Assembly: GCF_001700315.1 (NCBI RefSeq)
Contig: NZ_MASJ01000012.1
Coordinates: forward strand, 1-64,000
Reading direction: 5' to 3'
DNA: 64,000 nucleotides
Source: Caryophanon tenue
GTDB taxonomy: Bacteria > Bacillota > Bacilli > Bacillales_A > Planococcaceae
The translations under genes were made by a program, and so were the position numbers. Positions 35,585 to 48,374 of this stretch are shown piece after piece. The notes beneath the pieces are model-generated. The model had not been told where the DNA came from and did not search any database. It saw nothing but the letters and a program-made list of their open reading frames with translations. How positions within the stretch are numbered: the first letter of the stretch is position 1; every line of letters starts with the position of its first letter.

Positions 35585-36367
35585 TCACATTGAATCTTCA
35601 AGTGCCGCGTATGCATCCATATTTTCAACAAGAATGCTCGGTGGTTCTGGCTTATCAAATACTTCATGAGCAGGTGTAACGCCCGTGTTCACATGAATCG
35701 TATCGATCCCAAAACGAATCCCACTTAAAATGTCGGTATCATAATTGTCGCCAATCATGACCATGTCTTCTTTTTCAAAGCCATGCATATCTGCAATCAG
35801 CTCCAGCATGACTGGTGATGGCTTGCCAATATAAATCGGCGTAACACCTGTCACACCTTCTACAAGACGTGCTAGCGAACCGTTACCGGGTACAAAGCCG
35901 TTTTCATTTGGAAACTTCACATCGCCATTTGTTGCAATAAATACCGCTCCACTTTGCACCGTTAAACAAGCATTCGCTAATGTTGTATACGTTAATTCAC
36001 GGTCAATGCCCATCATAAAAACATCCGCTTCAATCGTATCGACTACTTGTAAATCAAGTGCCTCCGCTGCTGTAAGAAGCCCATCAGACCCCATCAAACG
36101 AACGCGTGCCTCTGGATAATGTAACTTTACATATTGCGCCGTTGCCATTGCGCTTGAATACAGATGGTCAATTGGTGCTGTAATACCAATCGCCGCTAAT
36201 GATGCTTGCAATTGTTCAGGTGTTTTCGATGAATTGTTCGTTACATAAAATGGCTCAATGCCACGAGCTTGTAAACGATGTATGTAACGTACCGCGCTTT
36301 CAATGGCAGACTTCCCTTTATAAACCGTACCGTCTAAATCAAAGCAATACGCCTTATATTGTTTCAT
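35585..36367 (-). CDS. yutF: HAD superfamily hydrolase, NagD/TIGR01457 type
   Basis: A 260-residue haloacid-dehalogenase phosphatase of the NagD subfamily. Motif I is DLDGTVY (nucleophile D10, D12), motif II is FYVTNNSSKTP (about 40-50), motif III/IV ends in VMIGDNYDTDI (about 203-213). It dephosphorylates a sugar phosphate or nucleotide; substrate not determined. Its ATG abuts the stop of yutE (TAGATG), so they form an operon. Confidence 0.92.
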   Translation of the reverse strand: MKQYKAYCFDLDGTVYKGKSAIESAVRYIHRLQARGIEPFYVTNNSSKTPEQLQASLAAIGITAPIDHLYSSAMATAQYVKLHYPEARVRLMGSDGLLTAAEALDLQVVDTIEADVFMMGIDRELTYTTLANACLTVQSGAVFIATNGDVKFPNENGFVPGNGSLARLVEGVTGVTPIYIGKPSPVMLELIADMHGFEKEDMVMIGDNYDTDILSGIRFGIDTIHVNTGVTPAHEVFDKPEPPSILVENMDAYAALEDSM

Positions 36368-36817
36368 CTATTCTTTCTCCGGTAAAAACGCTGATACAGG
36401 CCCTAATTCGTTTACTAAATAATCTTGTACAAGTCCTGAGAAGCGCTTTAATTGTGGTAAATTTTCGCTAAATACCGTATATACTTTATCGTTGTCCACC
36501 GCAATAAAATCACGCACAAGCATTTTGCGTAAATCAACAACTGCTTTTAATGGTGCTTCCATATCTGCTGGAATAACTTTTTCATCTAATAAAATATCAA
36601 TAATATCATCATAGCTACCTGGGTCGCGCATTACGAAACCATCAATCATGACGTTTCCGACATCCATCATCGCTTCCATAGCATTGTGGGCAATGCGTTG
36701 TAACGCTAATTGTGCAACAGCGTCTGTTGTCCAATTGTCCTGTGCTTCAAAAATAGCTAAAATCTCATCTAAATGTTTACATGTTGCTGTAATTTTTGTA
36801 CGATCTACGAAATACAT
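36368..36817 (-). CDS. yutE: DUF86/HepT-like protein with a degenerate catalytic motif
   Basis: A 149-residue four-helix protein of the DUF86 family, to which HEPN-type HepT toxins belong. The start is ATG 36817 with GGAGG upstream. In active HepT proteins the motif is R-x4-H-x-Y; here the aligned segment near residues 113-120 is RKMLVRDF, so the His is Arg and the Tyr is Phe. No MntA-like nucleotidyltransferase antitoxin is adjacent; instead yutF follows without a gap. It is therefore more likely a housekeeping paralogue than a toxin. Confidence 0.8.
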   Translation of the reverse strand: MYFVDRTKITATCKHLDEILAIFEAQDNWTTDAVAQLALQRIAHNAMEAMMDVGNVMIDGFVMRDPGSYDDIIDILLDEKVIPADMEAPLKAVVDLRKMLVRDFIAVDNDKVYTVFSENLPQLKRFSGLVQDYLVNELGPVSAFLPEKE

Positions 36818-36928
36818 AGTAGAATCCTCCATTTCCGACTCTTCCGAAATACCCCGCGCGTGAAATTTCAGTTGCGGCTCTTTTCCTTTCTATAGTACCA
36901 TATCTGTAGAATTGGTAGGTGATGAAAA

Positions 36929-37195
36929 ATGGAACGTTTTTTCTTGTATGATGACGTAGAAGATTCGAAAACGCGCTTTGTAAGCTTTACCGGTAGAAAA
37001 CTGCGCTATGATTTAGCAATTGTGCAATCAAGTCGCTTCTTTGGCAAAGTATTGGTGCTCGATATGCAGATGGGTAATTTTGCTATTATGGGGCCTGATG
37101 ATGTAGAAGAAGAAGGCTATATTGAGCACGTGTATAAACGTACGGAAGAAGAGGCTGAAGATTTACGTGAATACTTACGTGAATTATTAAATTAG
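36929..37195 (+). CDS. DUF3055 family protein
   Basis: An 88-residue protein of mixed strand-helix character beginning MERFFLYDDVEDSKTRFVSF, as in DUF3055 (a family with a staphylococcal structure, SAV0927). Its C-terminal third is acidic and helical (EEEAEDLREYLRELLN). No function is known. GTAGGTGATG precedes the start. It is divergent from yutE. Confidence 0.8.
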   Translation: MERFFLYDDVEDSKTRFVSFTGRKLRYDLAIVQSSRFFGKVLVLDMQMGNFAIMGPDDVEEEGYIEHVYKRTEEEAEDLREYLRELLN

Positions 37196-37205
37196 TCGTT
37201 CGATA

Positions 37206-37255
37206 TTGCAAAAGGCTGTGCTAACCGTCATTTTGACGTGTAGCACAGCCTTTCT
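37206..37255. terminator. Bidirectional terminator between the DUF3055 gene and yutD
   Basis: AAAGGCTGTGCTA (37211-37223) pairs with TAGCACAGCCTTT (37241-37253); an inner CGTCA/TGACG pair extends the stem. Confidence 0.85.
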
Positions 37256-37270
37256 CAGTTTTTATACACC

Positions 37271-37684
37271 TTACTGCTCTACATCAACCACTACTTCTGC
37301 TGGTGGAATAAAGGCATTTGTTGGCATCTCCAGTGATGGCGCTGATTCTGCTATCGCGCTATTGTCCTCCACCGCTTGAACCGATGCACTTTCAACTACA
37401 GGTGCTGCTACTTTCCCTACTTTACGCAGGACAAAATACGCACAACCAAAATTACAATACTCATACAAATAATCGGCAAGTGTACTAATTTTTGTATCAA
37501 ATGATGCCTTTTGATTTTTATCTTCAAAAAAGCCTTTTAGTCGAAGCTGACCGTAGCCCCAATCGCCGACAATATAATCATATTTATTCAAAATTTCCGC
37601 ATAGCGGCCATTAAAATCTTCCTGCTTAAAAGCATCGCGGTAATCTGTGATCAGCTCATACTCAAATCCATCTATTATTACCAA
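37271..37684 (-). CDS. yutD: YutD family protein
   Basis: A 137-residue protein. The frame opens inside lipA, but the supported start is TTG 37684, with GAGGTG six bases upstream and 13 bases after the lipA stop. The core (EYELI, YDYIVGDWGYGQLRLKGFF about 41-59, YCNFGCAYFVLRK about 81-93) is the YutD family; the last 35 residues are an acidic, low-complexity tail. Co-transcribed after lipA. Function unknown. Confidence 0.8.
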   Translation of the reverse strand: MVIIDGFEYELITDYRDAFKQEDFNGRYAEILNKYDYIVGDWGYGQLRLKGFFEDKNQKASFDTKISTLADYLYEYCNFGCAYFVLRKVGKVAAPVVESASVQAVEDNSAIAESAPSLEMPTNAFIPPAEVVVDVEQ

Positions 37685-37697
37685 GCTTTTCACCTCA

Positions 37698-38633
37698 TTA
37701 ACTAATTTCGATTCGTTTTTCACCTTGGCGCTGACGCTCTTTCGCAGCCGCATTTACTTGCTCATCCGCATGATAACTACTACGAACAAGTGGGCCTGCT
37801 TCACAATGGCTAAAACCTTTATCCATTGCAATTTTACGTAGCTTGCCAAATTCAAGTGGTGAATAATATTTTTGTACAGCTAAATGCTTTTTCGTCGGCT
37901 GTAAATATTGACCAATCGTCATAATATCGACGTTGTTTGCACGTAAATCGTCCATTACTTCGATAATTTCTTCCCACGTCTCACCAAGACCAATCATTAA
38001 TGATGATTTTGTTGGCACATCTGGTTGCATCTCCTTTGCACGACGTAAAAATTCAAGTGAACGGTCATATTTAGCACGCGCGCGAACTCTTGGCGTTAAG
38101 CGACGAACCGTTTCGATATTATGATTTAAAATATCTGGCTTCGCATCCATTAGCATTTGTAAATTTTCTTCAATTCCACCCATATCAGATGGTAATACTT
38201 CAATTGATGTAAAAGGCATACGGCGGCGAATCGCGCGCACCGTTTCAGCAAATACAGCTGCTCCACCGTCCTTTAAATCATCACGAGCTACTGCTGTTAC
38301 CACAACATGCTTTAAATTCATTAACTCCACTGAATCTGCTACACGTTCTGGTTCTGCTAAATCAAGCTCATTTGGTAACCCCGTTTTCACTGCACAAAAA
38401 CGACATGCGCGTGTACAAACTGCACCTAAAATCATAAATGTCGCCGTACGACGTTCTCCCCAGCATTCATGAATATTTGGACAACGTGCTTCCTCACATA
38501 CAGTATGCAAGTTTTTTTCACGCATTAGTTTTTTCAAACCTTTGTACTCATCATTTGTATTCAGTTTAATTTTTAACCAATCCGGTTTTCGTAATTGCTC
38601 ACTTTTTCCATTTGTTGGTTTACAAGATGTCAT
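37698..38633 (-). CDS. lipA: Lipoyl synthase
   Basis: A 311-residue radical-SAM enzyme that inserts two sulfurs into protein-bound octanoyl groups. Both [4Fe-4S] sites are present: the auxiliary cluster C46, C51, C57 ([12 protein letters not shown]) and the radical-SAM cluster C73, C77, C80 (CTRACRFC). Its products include lipoyl GcvH, also encoded here (62165). It depends on the Fe-S genes of this window for its clusters. Confidence 0.96.
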   Translation of the reverse strand: MTSCKPTNGKSEQLRKPDWLKIKLNTNDEYKGLKKLMREKNLHTVCEEARCPNIHECWGERRTATFMILGAVCTRACRFCAVKTGLPNELDLAEPERVADSVELMNLKHVVVTAVARDDLKDGGAAVFAETVRAIRRRMPFTSIEVLPSDMGGIEENLQMLMDAKPDILNHNIETVRRLTPRVRARAKYDRSLEFLRRAKEMQPDVPTKSSLMIGLGETWEEIIEVMDDLRANNVDIMTIGQYLQPTKKHLAVQKYYSPLEFGKLRKIAMDKGFSHCEAGPLVRSSYHADEQVNAAAKERQRQGEKRIEIS

Positions 38634-38731
38634 ACTTCTTCCGCCCCCATTGTGTTAGTTGTATGTATCAATGAAGTCAATGTAACATACTTCCCACGCG
38701 CCAACAAGTGTTATAGCCGAATGTTTTTATA

Positions 38732-38761
38732 CAAAAAAAGGAAACGAAAATGACGTCTCCT
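38732..38761 (-). terminator. Terminator of the HD-GYP gene
   Basis: Minus-strand AGGAGACG pairs with CGTTTCCT (one wobble) around TCATTTT, followed by seven T residues. It lies between the HD-GYP stop and lipA. Confidence 0.8.
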
Positions 38762-38772
38762 GTTGTAGCACA

Positions 38773-39882
38773 CTATGTTTCCTCTGTTGTCGGAGAATAA
38801 TTCAATTCCATCGACTCTATCATAACACCGGGTGCTTCATGTAAATTAATTTCATAAGTAGCCACGACCACCTGTTGATGCTCTTCAAAAATACGAATCC
38901 ATGGCATCGCAGGAATCGTCGTATTTTGACGCGAAATAACGCCGCGACGACCATCCGATAGCTTTACGACGGTACCGTTTGGATAATGGACAACGGTACA
39001 CTTTAACGCAGCAACCACTTTTGCGTCATACAATGTTCCTTTGCCATTTTCAATAATTTGTAAAGCTTTCACAGGCATCATTCTTGAACGATATACGCGT
39101 GTCGATGTCATCGCATCAAACACATCCGCTACAGCAATAATTTTGGCATACGGATGAATTTCAAAATCGACAAGCCCTCGCGGATAACCACTGCCGTCTA
39201 AACGCTCATGATGTTGGAATGCACAGTGCGCTACAATTAATGAGATGGAGTGCAAATTGCGTAAAATATCAAAGCCAAAGCGCGCATGCTGCTTCACTTC
39301 TTCAAATTCCTCATCTGTTAAACGCCCAGGCTTTTGTAACACGTCTGTTGAAATCATCATTTTCCCAACATCATGTAAAATCGCACCTAATCCGATAATG
39401 CGTAATTCATTCGCATTGTAACCAAGTTCTTGTCCCATTGCTAGTGCGTACATCGCGACTTGAAATGAATGCTGGTAAATATATTCGTCATATAAATAAG
39501 CATCCATTAATACCGTTAACATTTCTTCACTATTTAAAATAGATTGCAATAAATCTTCCACTAAAAAGTTCAGCATTTTCGTCTGTTGATCAAGCACATA
39601 CGATGCTTTTTTCGGATCCATTTTGCGAATTTTTTGGAAGGAATCTGTAATGTTAGAAACGACCTTTTTTCGAACATGACTAGGTATAGACTCCTGAATT
39701 TCGATGCCTTTTGTCAGCTCATCATCAATATACATATATTTAATTTGCAGCTGCTTTAAGCGATTAATAATCGTAGGGGATACGGCTACACCTTGTTGCA
39801 GAAGCGGATGTCCTGCTTCATTCCATATCGTTCTTCCAATGATCATTCCTACTTTTAGAGCATCGATTGATATCAATCGCAT
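38773..39882 (-). CDS. HD-GYP domain protein, probable cyclic-di-GMP phosphodiesterase
   Basis: A 369-residue protein. The HD-GYP domain covers about 130-310 and keeps the full signature: HDVGK (170-174), HARFGFDIL (199-207) and HHERLDGSGYP (224-234). The N-terminal 110 residues are a linker/sensor region without membrane helix and the last 60 residues a small strand-rich domain. Such enzymes hydrolyse c-di-GMP to GMP; activity is inferred. ATG 39882 is preceded by GGGAGGAAGG. A TATAAT on the minus strand at 39923-39928 may be its -10. Confidence 0.9.
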   Translation of the reverse strand: MRLISIDALKVGMIIGRTIWNEAGHPLLQQGVAVSPTIINRLKQLQIKYMYIDDELTKGIEIQESIPSHVRKKVVSNITDSFQKIRKMDPKKASYVLDQQTKMLNFLVEDLLQSILNSEEMLTVLMDAYLYDEYIYQHSFQVAMYALAMGQELGYNANELRIIGLGAILHDVGKMMISTDVLQKPGRLTDEEFEEVKQHARFGFDILRNLHSISLIVAHCAFQHHERLDGSGYPRGLVDFEIHPYAKIIAVADVFDAMTSTRVYRSRMMPVKALQIIENGKGTLYDAKVVAALKCTVVHYPNGTVVKLSDGRRGVISRQNTTIPAMPWIRIFEEHQQVVVATYEINLHEAPGVMIESMELNYSPTTEET

Positions 39883-39965
39883 CCCATCACGCCTTCCTCC
39901 CTAGTCATAAGTAACTAATCTCATTATATAGTTAATACCGTAAATAAGAAATATTTATTCAATCT

Positions 39966-41330
39966 TTACACAAATATTTTTTGTGCATAATGACGGAATA
40001 TGTCTCGTAAAAAATACGGTAAAATATATTCTTTCTTTGCATATTTAAAACTTGGAAAGAAAAAGCCAAATGTATACATATCAAGTGTAATTAATTTATA
40101 TACCTTTTGTGGCTCTACAACTTGCCCTTGCACTTCTAGCTCATGCTGCGCATTTAAATACATGCCGTAGTGAAGCATATTACCTAACACTACACCACGA
40201 AAACCTAACCCTTTCATTTCCTTCCGCGGCCATTCATCATTAAAGGACTGTAAATACGCTTCTTTTAACTGTGCGCCTGTTAACTCCACGACACATACAT
40301 TAATTGGATGTGGCAGCACCTTATGCAAATCATACGCAGTAACAGCGCCTGCTTGTAAATCATACTTAAAAATGCCCGCATGGAACATGACACAATCACC
40401 ATCCACTTGCTCAAATAGCGCTTTAGCAAAAAAGCGTGATAACTGCGAATGATGATACCACTCTTTATTAAAATACGTTGGCAACTCAAACAATATCTCG
40501 GTATGCTGCTGACGCGCAAGTTCGACTAATTGTGTATCAAAAGATGCGTCGTGCGGCTGCTGAGGGAGCTGTGAACAGTCTAATAATCGCTCATGTCGGG
40601 ATACGACACTTTTCTTGTTGTGGTCGTAGCCAATCGTTAATTCACCAATGTATTGCCCGTACTTGCCACCGCCCGTTAACAGCACATCATTATGCATCTC
40701 GCCATGCAAAAATACATGGTGTGTATGCGCACCAAAAATAACAGTTAGCTCTGGACATTCTTGCGCTAACAATTCATCTTCCCGAAAGCCTAAGTGAGAT
40801 AAGCACATCACAATATCAACATCGTGCTGAATGCGCTGCACCTCTTCTATAATCGCTTGACGTGGCTCAGTTGTTGTCCATCCGAGACGCTCATAAAAGA
40901 CACGAAAATCTGCCGTTGCTGCGACGAAACCAATTTTTGTACCTTGCTTTGTTGTATAAATTGTAGACGGCTTTAACCACGCAGGGTCTTTGCCGTTTTT
41001 ACTCGTTAAGTTCGCCACAATAACATCAAATTCAGCCTCATCATATAAATGTACCAAGTCGTCATGGTCTAATGTAATGCCTTCATTATTGCCAATCGTT
41101 GCGATATGATAGCCCGCATTATTTAACAGTTCGACATTTCCTTTTCCAAGTGTCGCCTCTGTAAAAAAGTTTGAGCGGTCCATATGGTCACCTAAGTCAA
41201 TAACAATCGTGTCATGACCTAGCATATTCGCTTGCGCACGTGCCGTTTGAATAAACCGTGCCGTTTGTTGCCAATACGTAAAATGGCTATGTAAATCATT
41301 TGTATGTAGTATTTGAATAGTTTCAATCAT
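39966..41330 (-). CDS. yunD: Bifunctional metallophosphatase/5'-nucleotidase
   Basis: A 454-residue cytoplasmic (no signal peptide) calcineurin-like phosphatase: HTNDLHSHF (9-17), DLGDHMDR (46-53), IGNNE (78-82), LSHLGF (about 176-181), GAHTHH (195-200) are the metal-ligand motifs, followed by a 5'-nucleotidase C-terminal domain. It should remove phosphate from nucleotides or related compounds. It is first of the yunDEF order of B. subtilis, here transcribed after yunE and yunF. Confidence 0.9.
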   Translation of the reverse strand: MIETIQILHTNDLHSHFTYWQQTARFIQTARAQANMLGHDTIVIDLGDHMDRSNFFTEATLGKGNVELLNNAGYHIATIGNNEGITLDHDDLVHLYDEAEFDVIVANLTSKNGKDPAWLKPSTIYTTKQGTKIGFVAATADFRVFYERLGWTTTEPRQAIIEEVQRIQHDVDIVMCLSHLGFREDELLAQECPELTVIFGAHTHHVFLHGEMHNDVLLTGGGKYGQYIGELTIGYDHNKKSVVSRHERLLDCSQLPQQPHDASFDTQLVELARQQHTEILFELPTYFNKEWYHHSQLSRFFAKALFEQVDGDCVMFHAGIFKYDLQAGAVTAYDLHKVLPHPINVCVVELTGAQLKEAYLQSFNDEWPRKEMKGLGFRGVVLGNMLHYGMYLNAQHELEVQGQVVEPQKVYKLITLDMYTFGFFFPSFKYAKKEYILPYFLRDIFRHYAQKIFV

Positions 41331-41345
41331 GCCATCGAGCTCCTT

Positions 41346-42176
41346 TTATACGCTACCCATTATTCCAATAATAACAGAACGCACCCCCATAATGAGTAAA
41401 ACGATACGCAAAATTATGACAAGTGTTTGCGATTGTAATTTTTTCGTCATGGCTGCGCCAAGCTTCCCACCGATGTACCCTCCAATCACCACGGGTAAGA
41501 CATTTGCCCATGGAATATTGCCAAGCGTCATATGACTGCCTGCATTAATCAACGAGCTTAAAAAGACTAAAAACATCGACGTTGCAACCGCAATATGTGG
41601 TGGAAAATGAAATAGAATCAGCATCGCTGGCACAAGTAACGCGCCGCCACCAATGCCAAATAATCCAGACAACATCCCAACAAAAAATGACAGTACAATC
41701 GCAAAAGATATCGGATAGCCGTACGTAAACTGTTTGCCATTTGCATCGGTAAAATGGCGTACCTTACTACGACGAACAAACCAATGAATCGGTGTTAACT
41801 TATCACGCACAATCATAATCGTAGCTAATGTGATTAACAACACACCAAAAAATAAATGGAATGAATCTTTATCAAAATACCCATTTAATAGCGCGCCAAC
41901 TACAACGCCCGGCGCTGCGCCAACAAAAAAGGTCAGCCCTGCCTTATAGTCGACAAGCCCTGATTTCATATACGACATACTCGACCCAAGCCCTGTAAAA
42001 ATCATCATCATGACCGATAAAGCAACGGCAGATTGCGGTGTTAATGTCGCTATCCACGTTGTATGCTCACTCACATATAAAGAGCCAGGGACAAGTATCA
42101 CACCGCCCCCAAGCCCTAATAACGCGCCTAAAAACCCTGCACAAATAGCAATTAATGCTAGCACCACTACGCCCAT
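41346..42176 (-). CDS. yunE: TauE/SafE family sulfite/anion exporter
   Basis: A 276-residue protein of about eight membrane helices with two related halves; GFLGALLGLGGGVILVPG (about 14-31) and the second-half GLFGIGGGALLVPA (about 165-178) are the TauE/SafE signatures. Family members export sulfite or sulfur-containing anions; here the substrate is unknown. Its ATG overlaps the yunF stop by one base (TAATG), and 15 bases separate it from yunD. Confidence 0.9.
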   Translation of the reverse strand: MGVVVLALIAICAGFLGALLGLGGGVILVPGSLYVSEHTTWIATLTPQSAVALSVMMMIFTGLGSSMSYMKSGLVDYKAGLTFFVGAAPGVVVGALLNGYFDKDSFHLFFGVLLITLATIMIVRDKLTPIHWFVRRSKVRHFTDANGKQFTYGYPISFAIVLSFFVGMLSGLFGIGGGALLVPAMLILFHFPPHIAVATSMFLVFLSSLINAGSHMTLGNIPWANVLPVVIGGYIGGKLGAAMTKKLQSQTLVIILRIVLLIMGVRSVIIGIMGSV

Positions 42177-43036
42177 TAAAAATCTCCTTCAAACAAACCG
42201 ATTTGTTTCGGTGATAAATGTGTATACTCAATATTCATCATCTCTTGGAATTGCTTCGCATTTTTCGCTGCATGCCCACCTGAGTTATTGTTGAAAATCA
42301 CAAATACATCATTCGCTTGCTTCATCAACGTTTCAGTATGTGCTACAAGCTGCTGTAACTCTTCTTCATTATAATCATACAGAGTACGCACTTTACGCCA
42401 ATCTGCTGCATTTCCAATATTGCGCCAGCCGTGCAAATTACGCCCGTGCAAACGGAAAAATGCTTTTGGAGCCGTCGCTACAGGCACAAGTGGTACTGAA
42501 CCACTGCCTGCTTGTGGCTCATCACACACAACATGAATAAACTGCTGATTACGTAAAAACTGAAGCGTCCCTTCACGGTATTTGTCTTGATACCACGTTT
42601 CATTACGAAACTCAATCGCTACTGGGTAATCTGCTAATTGCTGGCGCAAATAACGTAAATACGTAATATTTTGCTTTTGACAGTCAAACCATGGTGGAAA
42701 CTGTGCTAAGACGCAGCCTAGCTTGCCATGCTTTACAAATGTATCAAGCGCTGTACGATAGGCATTAAACATATCATTTTTCGTTTCAAATGGATTATTT
42801 TCTCCGCGCTGATGTCCCGTAATTCCTTGATACGCCTTTACGATAAATTGAAATTTATCGGGTGTTTCACTGCACCACTTATCGACATTCTCTGGGCGCG
42901 GAATAGCATAAAAGGACGTATCTAATTCCACACATGGAAAATGCCCGCTATAATCGAATAATTTATCACGCGCGGCTGTTGCCTCACTATATAATAACGG
43001 ATGGTCACTCCATCCTGTCGCACCAATATAAATCAA
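42176..43036 (-). CDS. yunF: DUF72 domain protein
   Basis: A 286-residue TIM-barrel-like DUF72 protein, about the size of B. subtilis YunF. The first strand IYIGATGWSDHP starts at residue 2. The start I support is TTG 43036, with AGAGGTG six bases upstream; the frame is open 23 codons further. Conserved barrel strands include VAIEFRNETWY (about 145-155). The activity is unknown; some DUF72 proteins bind metal. First gene of a yunF-yunE-yunD operon. Confidence 0.85.
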   Translation of the reverse strand: MIYIGATGWSDHPLLYSEATAARDKLFDYSGHFPCVELDTSFYAIPRPENVDKWCSETPDKFQFIVKAYQGITGHQRGENNPFETKNDMFNAYRTALDTFVKHGKLGCVLAQFPPWFDCQKQNITYLRYLRQQLADYPVAIEFRNETWYQDKYREGTLQFLRNQQFIHVVCDEPQAGSGSVPLVPVATAPKAFFRLHGRNLHGWRNIGNAADWRKVRTLYDYNEEELQQLVAHTETLMKQANDVFVIFNNNSGGHAAKNAKQFQEMMNIEYTHLSPKQIGLFEGDF

Positions 43037-43090
43037 AAAATCACCTCTCTTTAATAATAGGAGAAAGTGTCCTTTTTCGCAAAGAACAGA

Positions 43091-43124
43091 TAAAAAAGCC
43101 CCCATGCATACGCATGAGGGCTTG
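43091..43124 (-). terminator. Terminator of the suf operon
   Basis: Minus-strand AAGCCCTCATGC pairs with GCATGGGGGCTT (one mismatch) and is followed by TTTT. Confidence 0.8.
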
Positions 43125-43140
43125 TAAGGTTGTGTCGGAA

Positions 43141-44538
43141 TTATCCGATAGAACCTTCCATTTCGAACTTGATTAAACGGTTCATTTCTACCGCGTATTC
43201 CATTGGTAATTCTTTTGTGAATGGCTCGATGAAGCCCATTACGATCATTTCTGTCGCTTCTTCTTCAGAAATACCACGAGACATTAAGTAGAATAATTGC
43301 TCTTCAGATACTTTTGAAACTTTCGCTTCGTGCTCTAAAGAAACTTGGTCGTTTAACATTTCGTTGTATGGAATTGTATCAGATGTTGATTCGTTATCCA
43401 TGATTAAAGTATCACACTCGATGTTCGCGCGTGCACCTTTAGCGTTTTTACCGAATTTCACTTGACCTAGGTAAGTTACTTTACCGCCTTGTTTGGCAAT
43501 CGATTTAGAAACGATTGTTGAAGACGTGTTTGGCGCTAAGTGAATCATTTTTGCACCAGCATGTTGGTGTTGACCTTTACCAGCAAGTGCGATAGATAAT
43601 GTCATACCACGTGCACCTTCACCTTTAAGGATACATGCAGGGTATTTCATTGTTAATTTAGAACCGATATTACCATCGATCCATTCCATTGTACCACCAG
43701 CTTCTACAACTGTACGTTTTGTAACTAAGTTGTATACGTTATTAGCCCAGTTTTGGATTGTTGTATAACGGCAGTAAGCATCTTTACCAACGATAATTTC
43801 TACTACAGCTGAGTGTAAAGAGTTCGTTGTGTAAACTGGTGCTGTACAACCTTCTACGTAGTGTACAGAAGCTTCGTCATCAACGATAATTAATGTACGC
43901 TCGAATTGACCCATGTTTTCAGAGTTAATACGGAAGTACGCTTGTAATGGCGTATCCACTTTAATACCTTTTGGTACGTAAATGAATGATCCACCAGACC
44001 ACACTGCAGAGTTAAGTGCAGCGAATTTGTTATCTGTGTAAGGAATTACAGTACCCCAGTATTTCTTGAAAATTTCTTCGTTTTCTTTTAACGCTGAATC
44101 CGTATCTTTGAAAACGATACCCATATCTTCAAGGTCTTGCTTCATGTTGTGGTAAACTACTTCTGATTCGTACTGTGCAGATACACCTGCTAAGTACTTT
44201 TGCTCGGCTTCAGGAATACCTAATTTATCAAATGTTGCTTTGATTTCTTCTGGTACTTCATCCCAAGACTTTTGCGTTGCTTCAGATGGCTTTACGTAGT
44301 ACGTAATTTCATCAAAGTTTAATGATGAAAGGTCTCCACCCCATTGAGGCATTGGCATTTCATAGAATTTGTGTAGAGCTTTTAAGCGGTAGTCTAACAT
44401 CCACTGTGGCTCTTCTTTCATATTTGAAATTTCACGAACGATTTCTTCAGTTAAACCACGTTCTGAACGGAAAATTGATACGTCCTTGTCATGGAAACCA
44501 TATTTGTAATCGCCGATATCTGGCATTTTTTTCGCCAT
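43141..44538 (-). CDS. sufB: Fe-S cluster assembly scaffold subunit SufB
   Basis: A 465-residue SufB, matching the usual length. With SufC and SufD it forms the SufBC2D scaffold on which clusters are built. It ends with the family's [11 protein letters not shown], and the core beta-helix repeats lie at about 150-420. AACGGAGGAG precedes the ATG. A 82-base gap to sufU is the largest in the operon and holds a hairpin (44577-44598). Confidence 0.96.
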   Translation of the reverse strand: MAKKMPDIGDYKYGFHDKDVSIFRSERGLTEEIVREISNMKEEPQWMLDYRLKALHKFYEMPMPQWGGDLSSLNFDEITYYVKPSEATQKSWDEVPEEIKATFDKLGIPEAEQKYLAGVSAQYESEVVYHNMKQDLEDMGIVFKDTDSALKENEEIFKKYWGTVIPYTDNKFAALNSAVWSGGSFIYVPKGIKVDTPLQAYFRINSENMGQFERTLIIVDDEASVHYVEGCTAPVYTTNSLHSAVVEIIVGKDAYCRYTTIQNWANNVYNLVTKRTVVEAGGTMEWIDGNIGSKLTMKYPACILKGEGARGMTLSIALAGKGQHQHAGAKMIHLAPNTSSTIVSKSIAKQGGKVTYLGQVKFGKNAKGARANIECDTLIMDNESTSDTIPYNEMLNDQVSLEHEAKVSKVSEEQLFYLMSRGISEEEATEMIVMGFIEPFTKELPMEYAVEMNRLIKFEMEGSIG

Positions 44539-44576
44539 GTTGTTCTCCTCCGTTCGATTTCAATTACTCTCCAGTC

Positions 44577-44598
44577 GTAAGGGACACATGCCCCTTAC
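44577..44598 (-). other. Intercistronic hairpin between sufU and sufB
   Basis: GTAAGGG (44577-44583) pairs perfectly with CCCTTAC (44592-44598) around an 8-base loop; no T run follows, so it is more likely a processing or stability element than a terminator. Confidence 0.5.
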
Positions 44599-44620
44599 TT
44601 GTATAGAGAAATCGATATTC

Positions 44621-47572
<2,952 letters not shown>

Positions 47573-47591
47573 CTTGAACGTCCTCCTTAAA

Positions 47592-48374
47592 TTATGCTTC
47601 TTCTGTTACTGCGTCTGCGTCTTCGATACCTAATTCAGCTTTAATCCACTCGTAACCTTCAGCTTCTAGTTTTTGAGCTAATTCTTGGCCACCAGATTTA
47701 ACTATTTTACCTTGCATCATTACGTGAACGTAGTCAGGTGTGATGTAGTTAAGTAAACGTTGGTAGTGAGTGATCATTAAGCAGCCGAAACCTTCGTCGC
47801 GCATTTCGTTGATCCCTTTAGATACTACTTTTAATGCGTCGATATCTAAACCAGAATCGATTTCATCTAAAATACCGAAAGTTGGTTTAATCATCATCAT
47901 TTGTAAAATTTCGTTACGTTTTTTCTCACCGCCAGAGAAGCCTTCGTTTAAGTAACGTTGCGCCATTTCTTCTGGCATTTCTAAGAAGTCCATTGTTTTG
48001 TCTAATTCTTTGATGAATTTCATTAATGAAATTTCATCGCCTTCTTCACGACGTGCATTGATTGCAGAACGTAAGAAGTCAGCGTTTGTTACGCCAGCGA
48101 TTTCTGATGGATATTGCATCGCAAGGAATAAACCTGCTTTTGCACGCTCATCAACTTCCATTTCTAAAACGTTTTCGCCATCAAGGAAAACTTCACCTTG
48201 TGTTACTTCATATTTAGGGTGACCCATAATTGCTGAAGCTAACGTTGATTTACCAGTACCGTTAGGACCCATGATTGCGTGTACTTCGTTTGTATTAATT
48301 GTAAGGTTTACACCTTTTAAAATCTCTTTACCGTCGATTTCAACGTGTAAATCTTTAATTTCTAAAGTTGCCAT
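47592..48374 (-). CDS. sufC: Fe-S cluster assembly ATPase SufC
   Basis: A 260-residue ABC-type ATPase. Walker A GPNGTGKST at 36-44, signature LSGG-like FSGGEKKRNE at about 145-154, Walker B ILDEIDSG at about 170-177. It powers the SufBC2D scaffold. ATG 48374 has GGAGG 7 bases upstream. It is first in the operon; I see no convincing promoter in the 120 bases upstream. Confidence 0.96.
   Translation of the reverse strand: MATLEIKDLHVEIDGKEILKGVNLTINTNEVHAIMGPNGTGKSTLASAIMGHPKYEVTQGEVFLDGENVLEMEVDERAKAGLFLAMQYPSEIAGVTNADFLRSAINARREEGDEISLMKFIKELDKTMDFLEMPEEMAQRYLNEGFSGGEKKRNEILQMMMIKPTFGILDEIDSGLDIDALKVVSKGINEMRDEGFGCLMITHYQRLLNYITPDYVHVMMQGKIVKSGGQELAQKLEAEGYEWIKAELGIEDADAVTEEA

Noticed and set aside
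36368-36817. YutE as a HepT toxin of an HEPN/MNT system
   Set aside because: Motif residues are altered, no nucleotidyltransferase partner is next to it, and the neighbourhood is the conserved yutF-yutE one.
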